From Pantoea sp. alder81 (GTDB taxonomy: Bacteria > Pseudomonadota > Gammaproteobacteria > Enterobacterales > Enterobacteriaceae), in assembly GCF_020179835.1 (NCBI RefSeq), contig NZ_JAIUDA010000001.1, positions 496,001 to 560,000 of the forward strand: a DNA stretch of 64,000 nucleotides, written 5' to 3'. Below, one piece after another: positions 41,065-51,581 of the stretch (position 1 is its first letter; each line of letters opens with the position of its first letter). The position numbers were made by a program, and so were the translations under genes. The notes under the pieces were generated by a model. That model ran no database searches and was not told where the DNA came from. It saw nothing but the letters and a program-made list of their open reading frames with translations.

Positions 41065-42552
41065 ATGGCGGGTCCATTAATACTGGCAATTGATGAAGGT
41101 ACGACGAATGCGAAAGCCATTGCGGTGGACCGTGCAGGCAACGTGGTGGCGCGCGGCAGTCAACCTCTGACGCTGGCCCATCCGCAGCCGGGATTGGCCG
41201 AGCAGGATCCAATGGCGATCTGGCAGGCAGTGAAACAGGCGATAGAAAGCTGTCTGACGCAGTGCGACGGGGCAGATGTGGCCGCAGTAGCGATCAGCAA
41301 CCAGCGAGAGTCGGTGCTGATCTGGCAGCGCCGCGACGGCCAGCCGTTGACGCCGCTGGTGAGCTGGCAGGATCGCCGTTCGGAAGCCTTTTGTCGCGAT
41401 TTACGCATGGCGGGCAAAGCGCCACGCATCACCGGTTTAACCGGCTTGGCGGTGGACCCGATGTTTCCGGCGGGCAAACTCACCGGGATGCTGGCGACAA
41501 TTCCGGATGGACTGGCGCGTGCACAAGCCGGTGAACTCTGCATCGGCACGGTGGATAGCTGGCTCAGCTGGCAATTAAGCGGCGGCGAAAGTTTTGTCAC
41601 CGATCACGCCAACGCGGCTCGCACCCAACTCTACAATTTGCACAGCGGTGACTGGGATGACGAACTGCTGGCGCTGTTCCATATCCCGCGTGCGGCACTG
41701 CCGCACATTGTGCCCTCCGCCAGTGCGCAGGGTGTGGTCACAGTACAGGACATCCCCGGGCTGAAAGCGGGCACGCCGATTCTGTCGCGCATCGGAGATT
41801 CTCATGCGGCTTTGCAGGCGCAACGCAGTGCGGGTGAAGAAGTGGTGAAAGCCACTTACGGTACCGGTTCATCGCTGATGATGTCGATGGCAACGCCACT
41901 GCTGACCGAGAATGGCCTCAGTACCACGGTGGCCTGGCACGATGGCACGCTGCGTTTTGCCTTTGAGGGCAACATTACCCACACCGGTTCAGGTGCCGCC
42001 TGGCTGGGACGCATGCTGGGCATCAGCGATCCACGTGAACTGACGGCGATGGCGCAGCGCAGCGAACACAATCAGGGCATCTACTTCGTGCCGGCATTAT
42101 CGGGCCTGGGCGCACCCTGGTGGGATTTGAAAGCGCGCGGCATGGTGTGCGGCCTCACCGATGCAGCCACGCCAGAGGTGCTGGCGCGGGTGGCGCTGGA
42201 ATCGATCACCTTCCAGATCGCCGACGTGTTCTTCGCCATGGAGCAGGCCAGTGGTGTGCAACTGCCCGCGCTCTGTGTCGATGGCACGGCAACCGAAAAC
42301 AGTTGGCTGATGCAGCTACAGGCAGACGTGTTGCAGCGACCATTAAAACGTGCACCCACCGCCGAAGTCTCCGCGCTTGGTGCCGCGTTGCTGGCGGGAC
42401 GTTTACTCGGCTGGTGGCAGCAGGGCAGTGATATGCAGGCGCTGCAGGGAGGCAGCGTGGTTGAACCGCGCAGCGATCGCGCGGCCATCATGCAGGAGAA
42501 TTATCGCGGCTGGCTGGAAGCGGTGGCGCGTTGTCGTTATCAACCGCATTAG
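41065..42552 (+). CDS. FGGY-family carbohydrate kinase
   Basis: A 495-residue sugar kinase of the xylulokinase/glycerol-kinase superfamily. The N-terminal ATPase motif IDEGTTNAKA (9-18), ISNQRESVLIW, GTVDSWLSWQL, the catalytic-Asp region RIGDSHAALQAQ and GTGSSLMM, and the C-terminal adenosine loop CVDGTATENSWLMQLQADVL are present. I infer it phosphorylates the imported ketose before transketolase cleavage, matching the role of apulose kinase in known apiose pathways; erythrulose or xylulose analogues remain possible. GCAGGAG precedes the ATG, two bases after the transketolase stop. Confidence 0.9.
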   Translation: MAGPLILAIDEGTTNAKAIAVDRAGNVVARGSQPLTLAHPQPGLAEQDPMAIWQAVKQAIESCLTQCDGADVAAVAISNQRESVLIWQRRDGQPLTPLVSWQDRRSEAFCRDLRMAGKAPRITGLTGLAVDPMFPAGKLTGMLATIPDGLARAQAGELCIGTVDSWLSWQLSGGESFVTDHANAARTQLYNLHSGDWDDELLALFHIPRAALPHIVPSASAQGVVTVQDIPGLKAGTPILSRIGDSHAALQAQRSAGEEVVKATYGTGSSLMMSMATPLLTENGLSTTVAWHDGTLRFAFEGNITHTGSGAAWLGRMLGISDPRELTAMAQRSEHNQGIYFVPALSGLGAPWWDLKARGMVCGLTDAATPEVLARVALESITFQIADVFFAMEQASGVQLPALCVDGTATENSWLMQLQADVLQRPLKRAPTAEVSALGAALLAGRLLGWWQQGSDMQALQGGSVVEPRSDRAAIMQENYRGWLEAVARCRYQPH

Positions 42553-42586
42553 CGTTCAGGCGGGGTAACCGCCTGAACATCGGTCA

Positions 42587-43714
42587 CTAACGTTGTGCCG
42601 TCTGGGGTGAGGATTCATTGGAGGCATCGCTGAGATTAATCCGTGGTAATACACCCCCCGTAAACTCGACGCGACGCATTGGGAAAGCAAAACGAATCTG
42701 CTTCTGCTCCAGTTGCGCCATCAGCTGGAGGTTAATTTCCTGCTGGATGTCCATATACTTGTTGTACTCGGCACTGAGCACGAAGTAGACCACTTCAAAT
42801 GTCAGCTGCGACTCATCAAAAGCGAGGAAATGTGCGCGGTCAAAACGAGTATCCGGCACATCCTGAATGATCTCCTTCACCATGCTACCAATTTGTCGCA
42901 CTTTCTCAGCAGGCGTACCGTAATTGATGCCGAACTTAAACACGATGCGACGCTGCTGCATGCGTTTGTAATTGTGGATGGTCTGCTGCAGCAAGATGGT
43001 GTTCGAGCAAACGATCTGTTCGCCGCTGAGGCTGCGCAGCCGGGTGGTTTTCAGACCAATGTGTTCGATTGAGCCCGCCACATCGCCGAACACAATAAAA
43101 TCGCCATGCTCAAAGGGCTTGTCAAAACCAATGGCCAGCGAGGCAAATACGTCACTCAACACCGTCTGAATCGCCAGGGCGATCGCAATGCCGCCGACGC
43201 CGAGGCTGGCGACCAGTGCCGTAATATTGATGCCCATGTTGGACAGGATCGCCAACATCATCATCACCCACACCACCACACGTAGCAGAATGCCGAGGAT
43301 CACCGTGGTCACCGGATTGCGCACGTGCAATGGATCACGCAGCAAACTCTGTAGCCAGAGCCGGATGCCACAGTCAATCCACATGGTCATTTGCAGAATA
43401 AAGGCCAGGAACCAGCCGTGTGCAATCGTCACACTCCAGCTGGCGGGTAGGTCGACAAATCTCAGTGCAATCAGTAATGAGAAAATCAGCAGCAAAGGCT
43501 GGCTGGTGCTGCGCAAAATTTCCACCAGCAGTGTGGTGACGCGGTGATTCCGCTGCTCGCTGTAGTGCGCAATACGGTTGGATACAAAGCGGATGAGGGT
43601 ACGCAAAAGCCAATACATCATCAGAGTACCGAAGACGATGATGGCGCTGTTTATCCAGAAGGTTTGATTGAGAAAAATGAGTTGTAAACGATGGGCAGAA
43701 AGCCAGTTTTCCAT
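42587..43714 (-). CDS. MscS-family mechanosensitive ion channel
   Basis: A 375-residue inner membrane protein with four to five N-terminal helices and the MscS pore region ITALVASLGVGGIAIALAIQ, VLSDVFASLAIGFDKPF and the beta domain GDFIVFGDVAGSIEHIGLKTTRLRSL. It resembles small MscS-like channels of the YnaI/YbiO side rather than the YbdG-like one at 25946. It is leftward, downstream of ycgR, with a hairpin between them. Confidence 0.9.
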   Translation of the reverse strand: MENWLSAHRLQLIFLNQTFWINSAIIVFGTLMMYWLLRTLIRFVSNRIAHYSEQRNHRVTTLLVEILRSTSQPLLLIFSLLIALRFVDLPASWSVTIAHGWFLAFILQMTMWIDCGIRLWLQSLLRDPLHVRNPVTTVILGILLRVVVWVMMMLAILSNMGINITALVASLGVGGIAIALAIQTVLSDVFASLAIGFDKPFEHGDFIVFGDVAGSIEHIGLKTTRLRSLSGEQIVCSNTILLQQTIHNYKRMQQRRIVFKFGINYGTPAEKVRQIGSMVKEIIQDVPDTRFDRAHFLAFDESQLTFEVVYFVLSAEYNKYMDIQQEINLQLMAQLEQKQIRFAFPMRRVEFTGGVLPRINLSDASNESSPQTAQR

Positions 43715-43773
43715 TGGGGAGATTCTCCTTGCTGGGAGGCGATAAAAAGTGAAAGCAAGGAAAGGATAGCCTG

Positions 43774-43797
43774 GCTGGCGCCTTTTGTGGCGCCAGC
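43774..43797. repeat. Strong hairpin between ycgR and the MscS-like gene
   Basis: GCTGGCGCC-TTTTGT-GGCGCCAGC, a perfect nine-base stem six bases after the ycgR stop. It has little T-run in either direction, so it may stabilise the ycgR mRNA end or terminate weakly. Confidence 0.5.
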
Positions 43798-43803
43798 AGG
43801 GAA

Positions 43804-44550
43804 TTACTGGAAGCGATTCGCTTTGTCTCGGGCCAGACGTTCCAGCGCAAAGATCACTTGCTGTAGCTGGCGTTCCTGTACGGGCTCAATGGCGGTAAAC
43901 CGGAAGCTGAGACGAGGAGTTGTGCGGGTTTCATTCTTGCTGGTGACCGTGCTGCGCTCGCCTATATGCAGCAGCTGCGCGGTGACCTCAAAATGACCGT
44001 ATTCGCCCAATTCCACGCGCAGGTTCTTAAAGGTATCACCCCGATTCAGGCCCTCCGGCAAGCTGTCATCCAGCAATACGCCCGCGCCACCGAGAGAGAG
44101 ATCCTGTAAACGAAAACGCGCTTTGCTACCATCCGGCCACTGCGTATGGCAGTAAAACACCGGTTCCATCGGAGCTGAAACACGGAAAAATTCACGACGC
44201 TGAATCTGCCACAGCAGCTCAGGCAGCGGGGCAGCGAAAGCGGGTAAGCCTTCAAACTCGGTGCGCTCCAGTTTGATCAAGCCGAATTCCACTTTAGCAC
44301 CCTGGGTTTCTGCAGCGATATTCACTTCACCGCCCTGCAGCGCTAAATCGTTATCCAGTGCATTACTGCCAAGATCGAAGATTACGCGATCTTCATCGGC
44401 ATCCAACATGCGGCTGATAAATTGACCGCGCGAAAAACTGACCATTAATGGGGTCTGGAAACGTAACAAATCCTTCATTACGTTTAAAACAGCAAGGGTG
44501 CCTCGTTTGAGATATTGTTCGTTATCGGCGTCTTTCACATCCTGCTCCAC
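43804..44550 (-). CDS. ycgR: Flagellar brake protein YcgR (PilZ, c-di-GMP receptor)
   Basis: YcgR binds c-di-GMP and then slows the flagellar motor. The 248-residue protein has the N-terminal YcgR domain (about 10-115) and a PilZ domain with the c-di-GMP motifs QRREFFR (117-123) and DLSLGGAG (150-157). Both motifs are intact, so ligand binding is expected. The role implies a flagellated organism, although no flagellar genes are in the window. Confidence 0.93.
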   Translation of the reverse strand: MEQDVKDADNEQYLKRGTLAVLNVMKDLLRFQTPLMVSFSRGQFISRMLDADEDRVIFDLGSNALDNDLALQGGEVNIAAETQGAKVEFGLIKLERTEFEGLPAFAAPLPELLWQIQRREFFRVSAPMEPVFYCHTQWPDGSKARFRLQDLSLGGAGVLLDDSLPEGLNRGDTFKNLRVELGEYGHFEVTAQLLHIGERSTVTSKNETRTTPRLSFRFTAIEPVQERQLQQVIFALERLARDKANRFQ

Positions 44551-44675
44551 TTATCCGATTGTTATTATCACGGGTGACACGGCTATCGAACTGTTATCGA
44601 CGGCCTGACAAAAAGCTTTAGCCTGCTAACTATTTTTTTACTGTGATGTTCATCAAGCAGATTAAAAATATCCGA

Positions 44676-44684
44676 CTATACTAA
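44676..44684 (+). promoter_or_regulatory. Sigma-S-like -10 element before ymgE
   Basis: CTATACTAA matches the extended RpoS -10 consensus (CTATACTTAA) with one position missing. It lies 41 bases before the ymgE start; E. coli ymgE is stress-regulated. Confidence 0.55.
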
Positions 44685-44724
44685 TCGCAGTGAACACCTT
44701 GATTCATAACGTAAGGAGCAGTAA

Positions 44725-44973
44725 ATGGGTATTCTTTCATGGATTATTTTTGGTTTGATTGCCGGGATCATCGCTAAATGGATCATGCCAGGTAAAGATG
44801 GCGGCGGATTCATCATCACTGTGGTATTAGGGGTTGTCGGCGCGGTGGTTGGCGGCTGGATCAGTACCCTGTTTGGCTTCGGCAAGGTTGACGGTTTCAA
44901 CTTTGGCAGCTTCGTGGTGGCGGTGATTGGTGCCATCGTGGTGCTGTGGATCTACCGTAAAGTGCGTACCTAG
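44725..44973 (+). CDS. ymgE: YmgE/GlsB-family small membrane protein
   Basis: An 82-residue protein of the transglycosylase-associated family with three short membrane helices and glycine-rich packing (IIFGLIAGIIAKWIMPGKD, VVLGVVGAVVGGWIS, FVVAVIGAIVVLWIYRKV). It is a stress-related inner membrane protein of unclear function; despite the name it has no transglycosylase domain. AAGGAG precedes the ATG. A bidirectional terminator follows. Confidence 0.92.
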   Translation: MGILSWIIFGLIAGIIAKWIMPGKDGGGFIITVVLGVVGAVVGGWISTLFGFGKVDGFNFGSFVVAVIGAIVVLWIYRKVRT

Positions 44974-44993
44974 CAGTACACCCTGATTTAATG

Positions 44994-45027
44994 AAATCCG
45001 CATCCCCAACGGGATGCGGATTTTTTT
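44994..45027. terminator. Bidirectional terminator, ymgE and siderophore receptor
   Basis: AAATCCGCATCCC-CAAC-GGGATGCGGATTT, a 13-base stem followed by seven T. It lies between the ymgE stop and the leftward receptor stop at 45035, so it can serve both. Confidence 0.93.
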
Positions 45028-45034
45028 ATGGCGG

Positions 45035-47128
45035 TTAGAAATCGTAACCCACGGTGGCGGTAATGGTCCGCTCCGCACCGCGATAGCAGTAACCGGTGCC
45101 ATAGCAGGCGGCGAGATACTTTTTGTCGGTCAGGTTATTGGCATTCACCTGCAGCCATGCCCCTTTCAACTGTGAATCCCACGCACCGAGATCGGCCCGT
45201 ACGGAAGCATCAAACAGCGTCACTGACGGCAAACGTGTGGTGTTTTCATTATCAGCCCACTGCTTACCGATATAACGCACACCCGCGCCCGCGCTCAGGC
45301 CGTAATCAAACTGATAGTGACCCCAGAATGATGCCATGCTGTTCGGCGTGACGTATGGCGTGTGGCCATCATTGCCGTCTACCGAATCCTTGTAGCGCAG
45401 ATGGTTGAGGGTATAACCGGCGATGGTGCTGAGGCGCGGCGTCAGCTGGTTGCGTGCTTCCAGCTCAATGCCCTGCGAATGCACTTTTCCCGATGGAGTA
45501 AAGGTGCTATCCACCACGTTACGGTTCGCCACATCGTTCTGCGTCAAATCATACAGCGCGATGGAGTACATATCGCGCGTGCCCACCGGCTGGTATTTCA
45601 CACCGGCTTCATATTGCTCGGAAGTGGTCGGCTTCAACTGATTGCCATACGGGTCGGTCAGAGAGGCCGGAGTAATCGCCTGGCTCCAACTGACGTACGG
45701 TGAAATACCGCTGTCGAACGCATACAACAGTGCAGCACGGCCGCTGATGTGGTCATCCTGACGACGGCTGGTGCCATTATTGGAGACGATACGGTCGTAG
45801 CGGCCGGAGAGATCCAGATGCCAGCGGTCAAGTTGCATTTCATCCTGCAAGTAGAGTCCGGTCTGGTAGTAACGGCGGGTTTCCTCACTCCAGCTGTAAT
45901 CCGGCATGTTGCCAACCGCTTCGCCGGTCCATGGATTCAGGGAACTCGCATAGCCACCGGCTTTGCTTAAATCGTTCTTATAACGATGGTACTCGGCACC
46001 GAGGATCACACGATGCTGCAGCGCACCAGTGGCAAAATCGGCCTGCAGGCGGTTGTCGTTGGCCCATGCGCTGAGAGAAGAACGTTCACCGGAGAAGTAG
46101 CGGGTCAGCAGATCCGGATTGGTGGCATTCCAGCCAATCTGATACACCTGATCGAGATCGACATTAGAGTGGCTATAGCTGGCAGTGGAGTAGACAGACC
46201 ACACTTCATTGAAGCGGTGCGAGAAGTCGTAGCTGTAGATCTGCTCGTGGCGCTTGAACTGATCCAGCGCACTGTCGCCTTCGTAAAATCCATCACTCAG
46301 CTTACGGCCATTGTGGCTGTAAAGCGTGCCTTCAGCGGGCACGGAACCGTGATAACCCCCGGACGGATCTTTTTGCAGATAGGCACGCAGTACCAGACTG
46401 GTGTCTTCGCTGGGCTGCCACAGCAACTGTGGCGAAATCGCATATTTTTCTTCGCGGGTGTGATCGTATTGCGTGTCGCTGTTACGCGTGATGCCGGTGA
46501 GACGGAATGCCCACTGATCGTTAATCGCATTGGTGTAATCAAAGGCGGCGCTGTTGGTGGCGTTGGTGCCGGTCGACAGGCGGAAATGGCCCTCTTCAGC
46601 GAACTGCGGCCGCTTACTGACCTGATTCACTAACCCGCCGGGCACGGTCTGGCCGTAAAGTGCGGAAGAGGGGCCTTTGATCACGTCAACGCGATCGAGG
46701 AACCAGTTGTCCACCTGCAGGATGTTAAAGCTGCCGCCATCACTCATGATGCGCAAGCCATCCAGGAAGGTGTTATCGACGTCGCCGCCATGGAAACCGC
46801 GCAGCGCAATGGTGTCATAACGGGTGGCGGCACCACCGAAGTTGGTGAACACACCCGGCGTGTAGTTCAGTGCCTGATTGAGATCGAGTGCGCCCTGATC
46901 TTCCATCTGCTGACGGGTCACCACTGAAATGGACTGCGGAGTGGTGATCAACGGCTGGTCGGTTTTACTCCCACTACTGCGGGTGGCGAGATAGCCTTGC
47001 GTCGGTGAGTTGGCGCTCTCTTGCGGTTGCGCGGTGACCACAATGGATTCTTCCGCGAAGGTTGCGGCAGGTAGGGCCAGAGCCAGTGCGCACAGCACGC
47101 GGCCACGATTGAGGGTAAAAAGCGTCAT
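45035..47128 (-). CDS. TonB-dependent siderophore receptor
   Basis: A 697-residue outer membrane receptor. Signal peptide MTLFTLNRGRVLCALALALP with cleavage near AFA-EES, a TonB box ESIVVTAQ, then the plug domain (PQSISVVTRQQMEDQGA, ALRGFHGGDVDNTFLDGLR, IKGPSSALYGQTVPGGLVN) and a 22-strand barrel ending GAERTITATVGYDF. The Cys pair in ACYGTGYC near the end is like hydroxamate receptors of the FhuA/FoxA type, so ferrichrome or ferrioxamine is a likely ligand; this is inference. The ATG at 47128 is preferred over a longer frame to 47182. A Fur box lies upstream. Confidence 0.92.
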   Translation of the reverse strand: MTLFTLNRGRVLCALALALPAATFAEESIVVTAQPQESANSPTQGYLATRSSGSKTDQPLITTPQSISVVTRQQMEDQGALDLNQALNYTPGVFTNFGGAATRYDTIALRGFHGGDVDNTFLDGLRIMSDGGSFNILQVDNWFLDRVDVIKGPSSALYGQTVPGGLVNQVSKRPQFAEEGHFRLSTGTNATNSAAFDYTNAINDQWAFRLTGITRNSDTQYDHTREEKYAISPQLLWQPSEDTSLVLRAYLQKDPSGGYHGSVPAEGTLYSHNGRKLSDGFYEGDSALDQFKRHEQIYSYDFSHRFNEVWSVYSTASYSHSNVDLDQVYQIGWNATNPDLLTRYFSGERSSLSAWANDNRLQADFATGALQHRVILGAEYHRYKNDLSKAGGYASSLNPWTGEAVGNMPDYSWSEETRRYYQTGLYLQDEMQLDRWHLDLSGRYDRIVSNNGTSRRQDDHISGRAALLYAFDSGISPYVSWSQAITPASLTDPYGNQLKPTTSEQYEAGVKYQPVGTRDMYSIALYDLTQNDVANRNVVDSTFTPSGKVHSQGIELEARNQLTPRLSTIAGYTLNHLRYKDSVDGNDGHTPYVTPNSMASFWGHYQFDYGLSAGAGVRYIGKQWADNENTTRLPSVTLFDASVRADLGAWDSQLKGAWLQVNANNLTDKKYLAACYGTGYCYRGAERTITATVGYDF

Positions 47129-47213
47129 CGAAAATCCTTTAACGGGAAGCAGGTAAAAAGCAGCGAAGCACCATCGCCACAAAACTAATGAGAATACGAT
47201 TAAAATTAAGAGT

Positions 47214-47226
47214 GAGAATTATTATC
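47214..47226 (-). promoter_or_regulatory. Fur box upstream of the receptor
   Basis: GAGAATTATTATC (+ strand) differs from the Fur 6-1-6 pattern GATAAT-N-ATTATC at one base. A second AT-rich partial copy (AATGAGAATACGATT) lies at about 47188-47202, giving the typical extended array. Iron repression of the receptor is expected. Confidence 0.75.
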
Positions 47227-47406
47227 TTTAAGTGAGGTGTGTTTCAAGTTGTTAATGTGGGTTCAAGAGATTGTGAGGAAATCAACAGGAGGGATGGCAT
47301 TACCAATCTGAAGCCAGGATATCGCAAAAGCGTTGCGCTGCTACCGTTTGACGAACAAAACAGTAGCAGCGGTTATCGACGTTTTAACGACTACAGAGGG
47401 AAAGGG

Positions 47407-49086
47407 CTATTTCCCTGCACTCAGCGCAGGCATATTCGGGATATCGCGCGCGTTATTACAGGTTTTATCTTTCGGGCAGTATTTATCGAGCAGTTTGAGT
47501 GTTACGCCATTGGTCCAGCCGAAGCCGTCCTGCAGTGGGTATTCACCGCCACCACCGCCACCTAACTGCGCGCCTTCTACCACGTACTTCTCAACCAGCT
47601 TGTGCTCTTTGTCGTAAGTGGCCTGCACGTTCTGCAGGAAGCGCTGACCAATCTCTTGCGCCAGCTTCGGTTGCTTGTAATGTTCCAGACCTTCCACCGC
47701 CACCCATTGCAGCGGTGCCCAGCCATTTGGCGCATCCCATTGCTGACCGTTATTAACGGTGGTCGTCACCAAACCGCCGGGTTTCAGCAGCTGTTTTTCT
47801 ACCGCTTTGGCGGTGCGGTCCGCCTGTTTATCACTCGCCACCTGCATATACAGCGGGAACAACGTGGCAGCAGTCAGCTGAGGATGGACTTGCTTCTTCT
47901 GCCAGTCGTAGTCGGCATACCAACCCTGTTTCTCGTCCCACAGATAACGATTGATAGCAGCCTGGCGTTTCTCAGCATCTGCTGCGAACTGTTTGGCTTT
48001 ATCATCCTGATTCGCCAGTTTCGAGGCTTTAGACAGCACCTGCTCCAGATGGAACATCAGGCTGTTGAGATCGACCGGTGCCAGCTGCGTGGTGCGGATC
48101 GAGGCCAGATTGTGGGCATCGGTAAACCAGCGTGAACTGAAATCCCAACCGGAGGCCGCACCCGCGCGCAGGTCGCGATACACCTGCTGCTTATTACGAT
48201 CGGGCGCTTTGTTGGCGGTATTCACATCGTCGAGCCAGGATTCTGTGCGCGGTGCATCACGTTCGTCCCAGTAGCGGTTGAGTAGGGTGCCATCGCCTAG
48301 TTTGATTACGCGCTTGCTGGCCTGACCGGCGGCGACTTTATCGCTATCCGCCATCCAGTAGTCATACTCTTTCTGCAACTGCGGCAGATACTGACGGTAG
48401 ACGTCATCACCTTTGTGCGTGGCCAGCAGATCCACCATCAGGCTAAAGAACGGTGGCTGTGAGCGGCTGAGATAGTAACTGCGGTTGCCGTTCGGGATGT
48501 GGCCGTATCTATCCAGTTCGGTGGCGAAGTTGTCCACCATATCCTGCACGCGATCCCAGTGCCCGCTCTCAGCCAGACCCAGCATGGTGAAGTAACTGTC
48601 CCAGTAATAGACTTCACGGAAACGCCCACCCGGCACCACATAGGGTTTCGGCAGCGGCAACAGGGAATCATACTGGCTGGCGGTCGGCGTGGATCGGGTC
48701 AGTACTGGCCACAAGCCGTTGATATGCTCACGCAGGCTCTGACCGGCAGGCGGCACATATTTGTCCTGCTCTTTGGGCAGTGTGAAGTTCGCGTCAACGA
48801 AATGCTTCAGGTCGAAATTGCGCTGGCTCTTTTGCATCTGCCAGTCTGCCAGTATCGAGGAAGGATTGTACTTCGGTACCGCGTCGGCAAAGGTTTTCTG
48901 GTCCGGATAAAATTTTGCCTGTTGCACGGCATTGAACAGTGGCCCCAGTCGGATATCGGGTGGCTGCGGCTGGCTGCTTAGCATGCGGCTGGTATCTTCA
49001 GCATGCGCTACAGAAGCACTTGCCAGCAGCGCCGCGCTGAGTAAGAACGTCAGAGGGGCGGGCGTGAATTTGACATTTTTTATCAT
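47407..49086 (-). CDS. treA: Periplasmic trehalase TreA
   Basis: TreA hydrolyses trehalose to glucose in the periplasm. The 559-residue GH37 protein has a signal peptide ([20 protein letters not shown], cleavage near VAHA-ED) and both trehalase signatures, [15 protein letters not shown] and [13 protein letters not shown], plus the Gly-rich [24 protein letters not shown] near the end. AAGGAGAAAA precedes the ATG at 49086; the frame to 49134 is not used. E. coli treA lies near ymgE as well, so the grouping is partly ancestral. Confidence 0.95.
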   Translation of the reverse strand: MIKNVKFTPAPLTFLLSAALLASASVAHAEDTSRMLSSQPQPPDIRLGPLFNAVQQAKFYPDQKTFADAVPKYNPSSILADWQMQKSQRNFDLKHFVDANFTLPKEQDKYVPPAGQSLREHINGLWPVLTRSTPTASQYDSLLPLPKPYVVPGGRFREVYYWDSYFTMLGLAESGHWDRVQDMVDNFATELDRYGHIPNGNRSYYLSRSQPPFFSLMVDLLATHKGDDVYRQYLPQLQKEYDYWMADSDKVAAGQASKRVIKLGDGTLLNRYWDERDAPRTESWLDDVNTANKAPDRNKQQVYRDLRAGAASGWDFSSRWFTDAHNLASIRTTQLAPVDLNSLMFHLEQVLSKASKLANQDDKAKQFAADAEKRQAAINRYLWDEKQGWYADYDWQKKQVHPQLTAATLFPLYMQVASDKQADRTAKAVEKQLLKPGGLVTTTVNNGQQWDAPNGWAPLQWVAVEGLEHYKQPKLAQEIGQRFLQNVQATYDKEHKLVEKYVVEGAQLGGGGGGEYPLQDGFGWTNGVTLKLLDKYCPKDKTCNNARDIPNMPALSAGK

Positions 49087-49293
49087 CGGTTTTTCTCCTT
49101 GTCCGAAAAGGTGGTGCGCTAACACATTGACCACCCAAACAACTTTAGTCGGTAACGCGCTGCTTAGCCGCCTTAAGCCATGGAAATGTGAAGCAGCGGG
49201 AATTAATCACGCATGAAATTGCATTAACCCTAAGGTTTTTACTTGCCCTTAGCCGCTATTTACCTGAGGCTGAAGGAAAAAAAGGAGAACTGT

Positions 49294-50232
49294 ATGGAGA
49301 TTATCTGGTATCACCCGTCGCAAGCCCCCGATCGCTGGCTTGCAGGGCTACGTCAGCGTTTACCGCAAGCCAACGTGCGTTTCTGGCAGCCAGGCGATAG
49401 CGCACCGGCGGATTACGCCATTGTGCGTTCACCGCCCATTGAGATGCTGGCTGGCCGCTCATTAAAAGGCGTGTTTGCCATGGGCGCGGGCGTGGACGAA
49501 ATCCTCAGGCAGCTGCACGCCCACCCGGAAATGCTATCCGATGACGTGCCGTTGTTCCGTCTCGAAGACACCGGTATGGCGCGACAGATGCAGGAGTACG
49601 CCAACTGGTGTGTGCTGGGCTGGTTCCGCCGTTTTGCCGATTATCGTCAGCAGCAGCAACAGGCAAACTGGCAGCCACTCGACACAGCGGACCGCGCCAA
49701 CTTCACCATCGGCGTGCTCGGCGCGGGCGTATTAGGCAGTAGCGTGCTCGAAAGTTTGCGTCAGTGGGGCTTCCCGCTGCGCTGCTGGAGCCGCTCGGCT
49801 AAGCAGATTGATGGCGTGCAAACCTTCCATGGTCGCGATCAGCTGGAAGCGTTTCTCGATGGCACTCAGGTGCTGATTGATCTGCTGCCCACCACGCCGG
49901 AAACTACCAACCTGATCGATGAAAAGTTGCTGCGCGTGTTACCGCACGGGGCCTTTTTCCTCAATCTGGCGCGTGGCGCGCATGTGGTGGAAGCCGATCT
50001 GCTGGCGGCGCTGAACAGCGGCCAACTGGCGGGCGCGGCGCTAGATGTGTTCCAGACTGAGCCGCTGCCAGCGGATCACCCGCTCTGGTCTCATCCACAT
50101 GTCACATTGACGCCACATACTGCGGCTATCACGTTGCCCGGCGAGGCGATGGATTTCATTGCCGGTGCCATACTTGCTCTGGAGCAGGGGGATCAACCGG
50201 GTGGTTTAGTCGATCGTCAGCGCGGTTATTAA
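49294..50232 (+). CDS. ghrA: Glyoxylate/hydroxypyruvate reductase A
   Basis: GhrA reduces glyoxylate and hydroxypyruvate with NADPH. The 312-residue protein has the D-2-hydroxyacid dehydrogenase pattern: [12 protein letters not shown] (nucleotide site), the substrate arginine region [15 protein letters not shown], and the catalytic-His region THHTAAI-like [10 protein letters not shown]. The ATG at 49294 gives the E. coli length exactly; AAAGGAGAA precedes it. It starts the ghrA-ycdX-ycdY operon, as in E. coli. Confidence 0.95.
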   Translation: MEIIWYHPSQAPDRWLAGLRQRLPQANVRFWQPGDSAPADYAIVRSPPIEMLAGRSLKGVFAMGAGVDEILRQLHAHPEMLSDDVPLFRLEDTGMARQMQEYANWCVLGWFRRFADYRQQQQQANWQPLDTADRANFTIGVLGAGVLGSSVLESLRQWGFPLRCWSRSAKQIDGVQTFHGRDQLEAFLDGTQVLIDLLPTTPETTNLIDEKLLRVLPHGAFFLNLARGAHVVEADLLAALNSGQLAGAALDVFQTEPLPADHPLWSHPHVTLTPHTAAITLPGEAMDFIAGAILALEQGDQPGGLVDRQRGY

Positions 50233-50256
50233 TTCATATTGAGTCAGGAGAAGAGG

Positions 50257-50994
50257 ATGTATCCCGTCGATTTGCATATGCACACCGTTGCCAGTACCCA
50301 CGCTTACAGCACGCTGCATGACTATGTGGTGCAGGCGAAGCAGAATGGCCTGAAGCTGTTTGCCATCACCGATCACGGCCCGGATATGGCGGATGCGCCG
50401 CATTACTGGCACTTCGTAAACATGCGCATCTGGCCACGCGTGATTGATGGCGTAGGCGTGTTGCGCGGTATTGAAGCCAACATCAAAAATCAGCAGGGCG
50501 AAATTGATTGTAGCGGCCCGATGCTGGATGCACTGGACCTGATCGTGGCCGGTTTCCATGAGCCGGTGTATGCGCCACGTGACAAAGCACATCACACCGA
50601 GGCGATGATTGCCGCGATGGCGGGTGGGCTGGTGCACATCATTTCGCATCCGGGCAACCCAAAATTTCCGGTCGATATCCGCGCGATTGCCGAAGCCGCC
50701 GCCCATTATGATGTGGCGCTGGAGATCAACAACTCCTCCTTTACCCATTCACGTCCGGGCAGTGAGCCGAACTGTCGTGCCATCGCCGAAGCGGTGCGTG
50801 ATGCAGGCGGGCGTCTGGCGTTTGGTTCAGATTCACACACCGCGTTTACTCTCGGTCATTTCGAACACTGCATCCGCATCACACGCGAAGTGGATTTTCC
50901 CGAGGATCGCGTGTTAAATGTCACGCCGCGCCGCCTGCTCGATTTCCTCGAACAGCGTACCGGTAAGCACATTGCTGAATTTGCGGACTTTTAA
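50257..50994 (+). CDS. ycdX: YcdX, PHP-domain zinc phosphatase
   Basis: A 245-residue PHP-superfamily phosphoesterase that binds three zinc ions. His7 and His9 (DLHMHT) and His15 form the first metal cluster; later ligands lie in [21 protein letters not shown] and GSDSHTA. In E. coli YcdX is linked to swarming motility together with YcdY. The ATG at 50257 has AGAGG upstream. ycdY follows 26 bases after the stop. Confidence 0.95.
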   Translation: MYPVDLHMHTVASTHAYSTLHDYVVQAKQNGLKLFAITDHGPDMADAPHYWHFVNMRIWPRVIDGVGVLRGIEANIKNQQGEIDCSGPMLDALDLIVAGFHEPVYAPRDKAHHTEAMIAAMAGGLVHIISHPGNPKFPVDIRAIAEAAAHYDVALEINNSSFTHSRPGSEPNCRAIAEAVRDAGGRLAFGSDSHTAFTLGHFEHCIRITREVDFPEDRVLNVTPRRLLDFLEQRTGKHIAEFADF

Positions 50995-51020
50995 CTTTTA
51001 GCCTCAAGGAATTCTGTTGC

Positions 51021-51581
51021 ATGAATGAGTTTTCCATTCTCTGCCGCGTCATCGGCTCGCTGTTCAACCGCCAGCCACAAGATCCGCTGCTGGTGCCGCT
51101 TTTCACCATGTTACGTGAAGGCAAACTGAAGGCTCAGTGGCCGCTGGAGCAGGATGAACTGTTGACGCGTCTGCAACAGAACAGCGATCCGCAGGCATTG
51201 GCTGCGGATTACAACGCGCTGTTTGTCGGCAGCGAATGTAGCGTACCGCCTTATGCTTCACAGTGGCCAAACGGCCCGCAAGAGGCGGATGTGCGTGCGT
51301 TTCTCACCTCACGCGGCATGCCGTTGAGCGATGCACCAGCCGATCACTTTGGCGTGCTGCTGCTGGCGGCCTCGTGGCTGGAAGATCAGTCTGCGGAAGA
51401 TGAGTCCGCCGCGCAGCTGGCGCTGTTCGACGACTATCTGATGCCATGGTGCGGCGCGTTCCTCGGTAAAGTCGAAGCGCACGCGACCAGCGCGTTTTAC
51501 CGCACGCTGGCCGCGCTGAGTCGTGAAGCCATTCAGGCAATGTACGACGAGCTGAACGAAGACGACAGCGAAGAAGCCTGA
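51021..51581 (+). CDS. ycdY: YcdY, TorD-family chaperone of YcdX
   Basis: A 186-residue all-helical protein of the TorD/DmsD redox-enzyme maturation chaperone superfamily. It has the fold markers DYNALFVGSE, PPYASQW and DHFGVLLLAASWLE. In E. coli YcdY helps zinc-dependent YcdX. Its 3' end abuts the convergent CoA transferase gene without a gap. Confidence 0.93.
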   Translation: MNEFSILCRVIGSLFNRQPQDPLLVPLFTMLREGKLKAQWPLEQDELLTRLQQNSDPQALAADYNALFVGSECSVPPYASQWPNGPQEADVRAFLTSRGMPLSDAPADHFGVLLLAASWLEDQSAEDESAAQLALFDDYLMPWCGAFLGKVEAHATSAFYRTLAALSREAIQAMYDELNEDDSEEA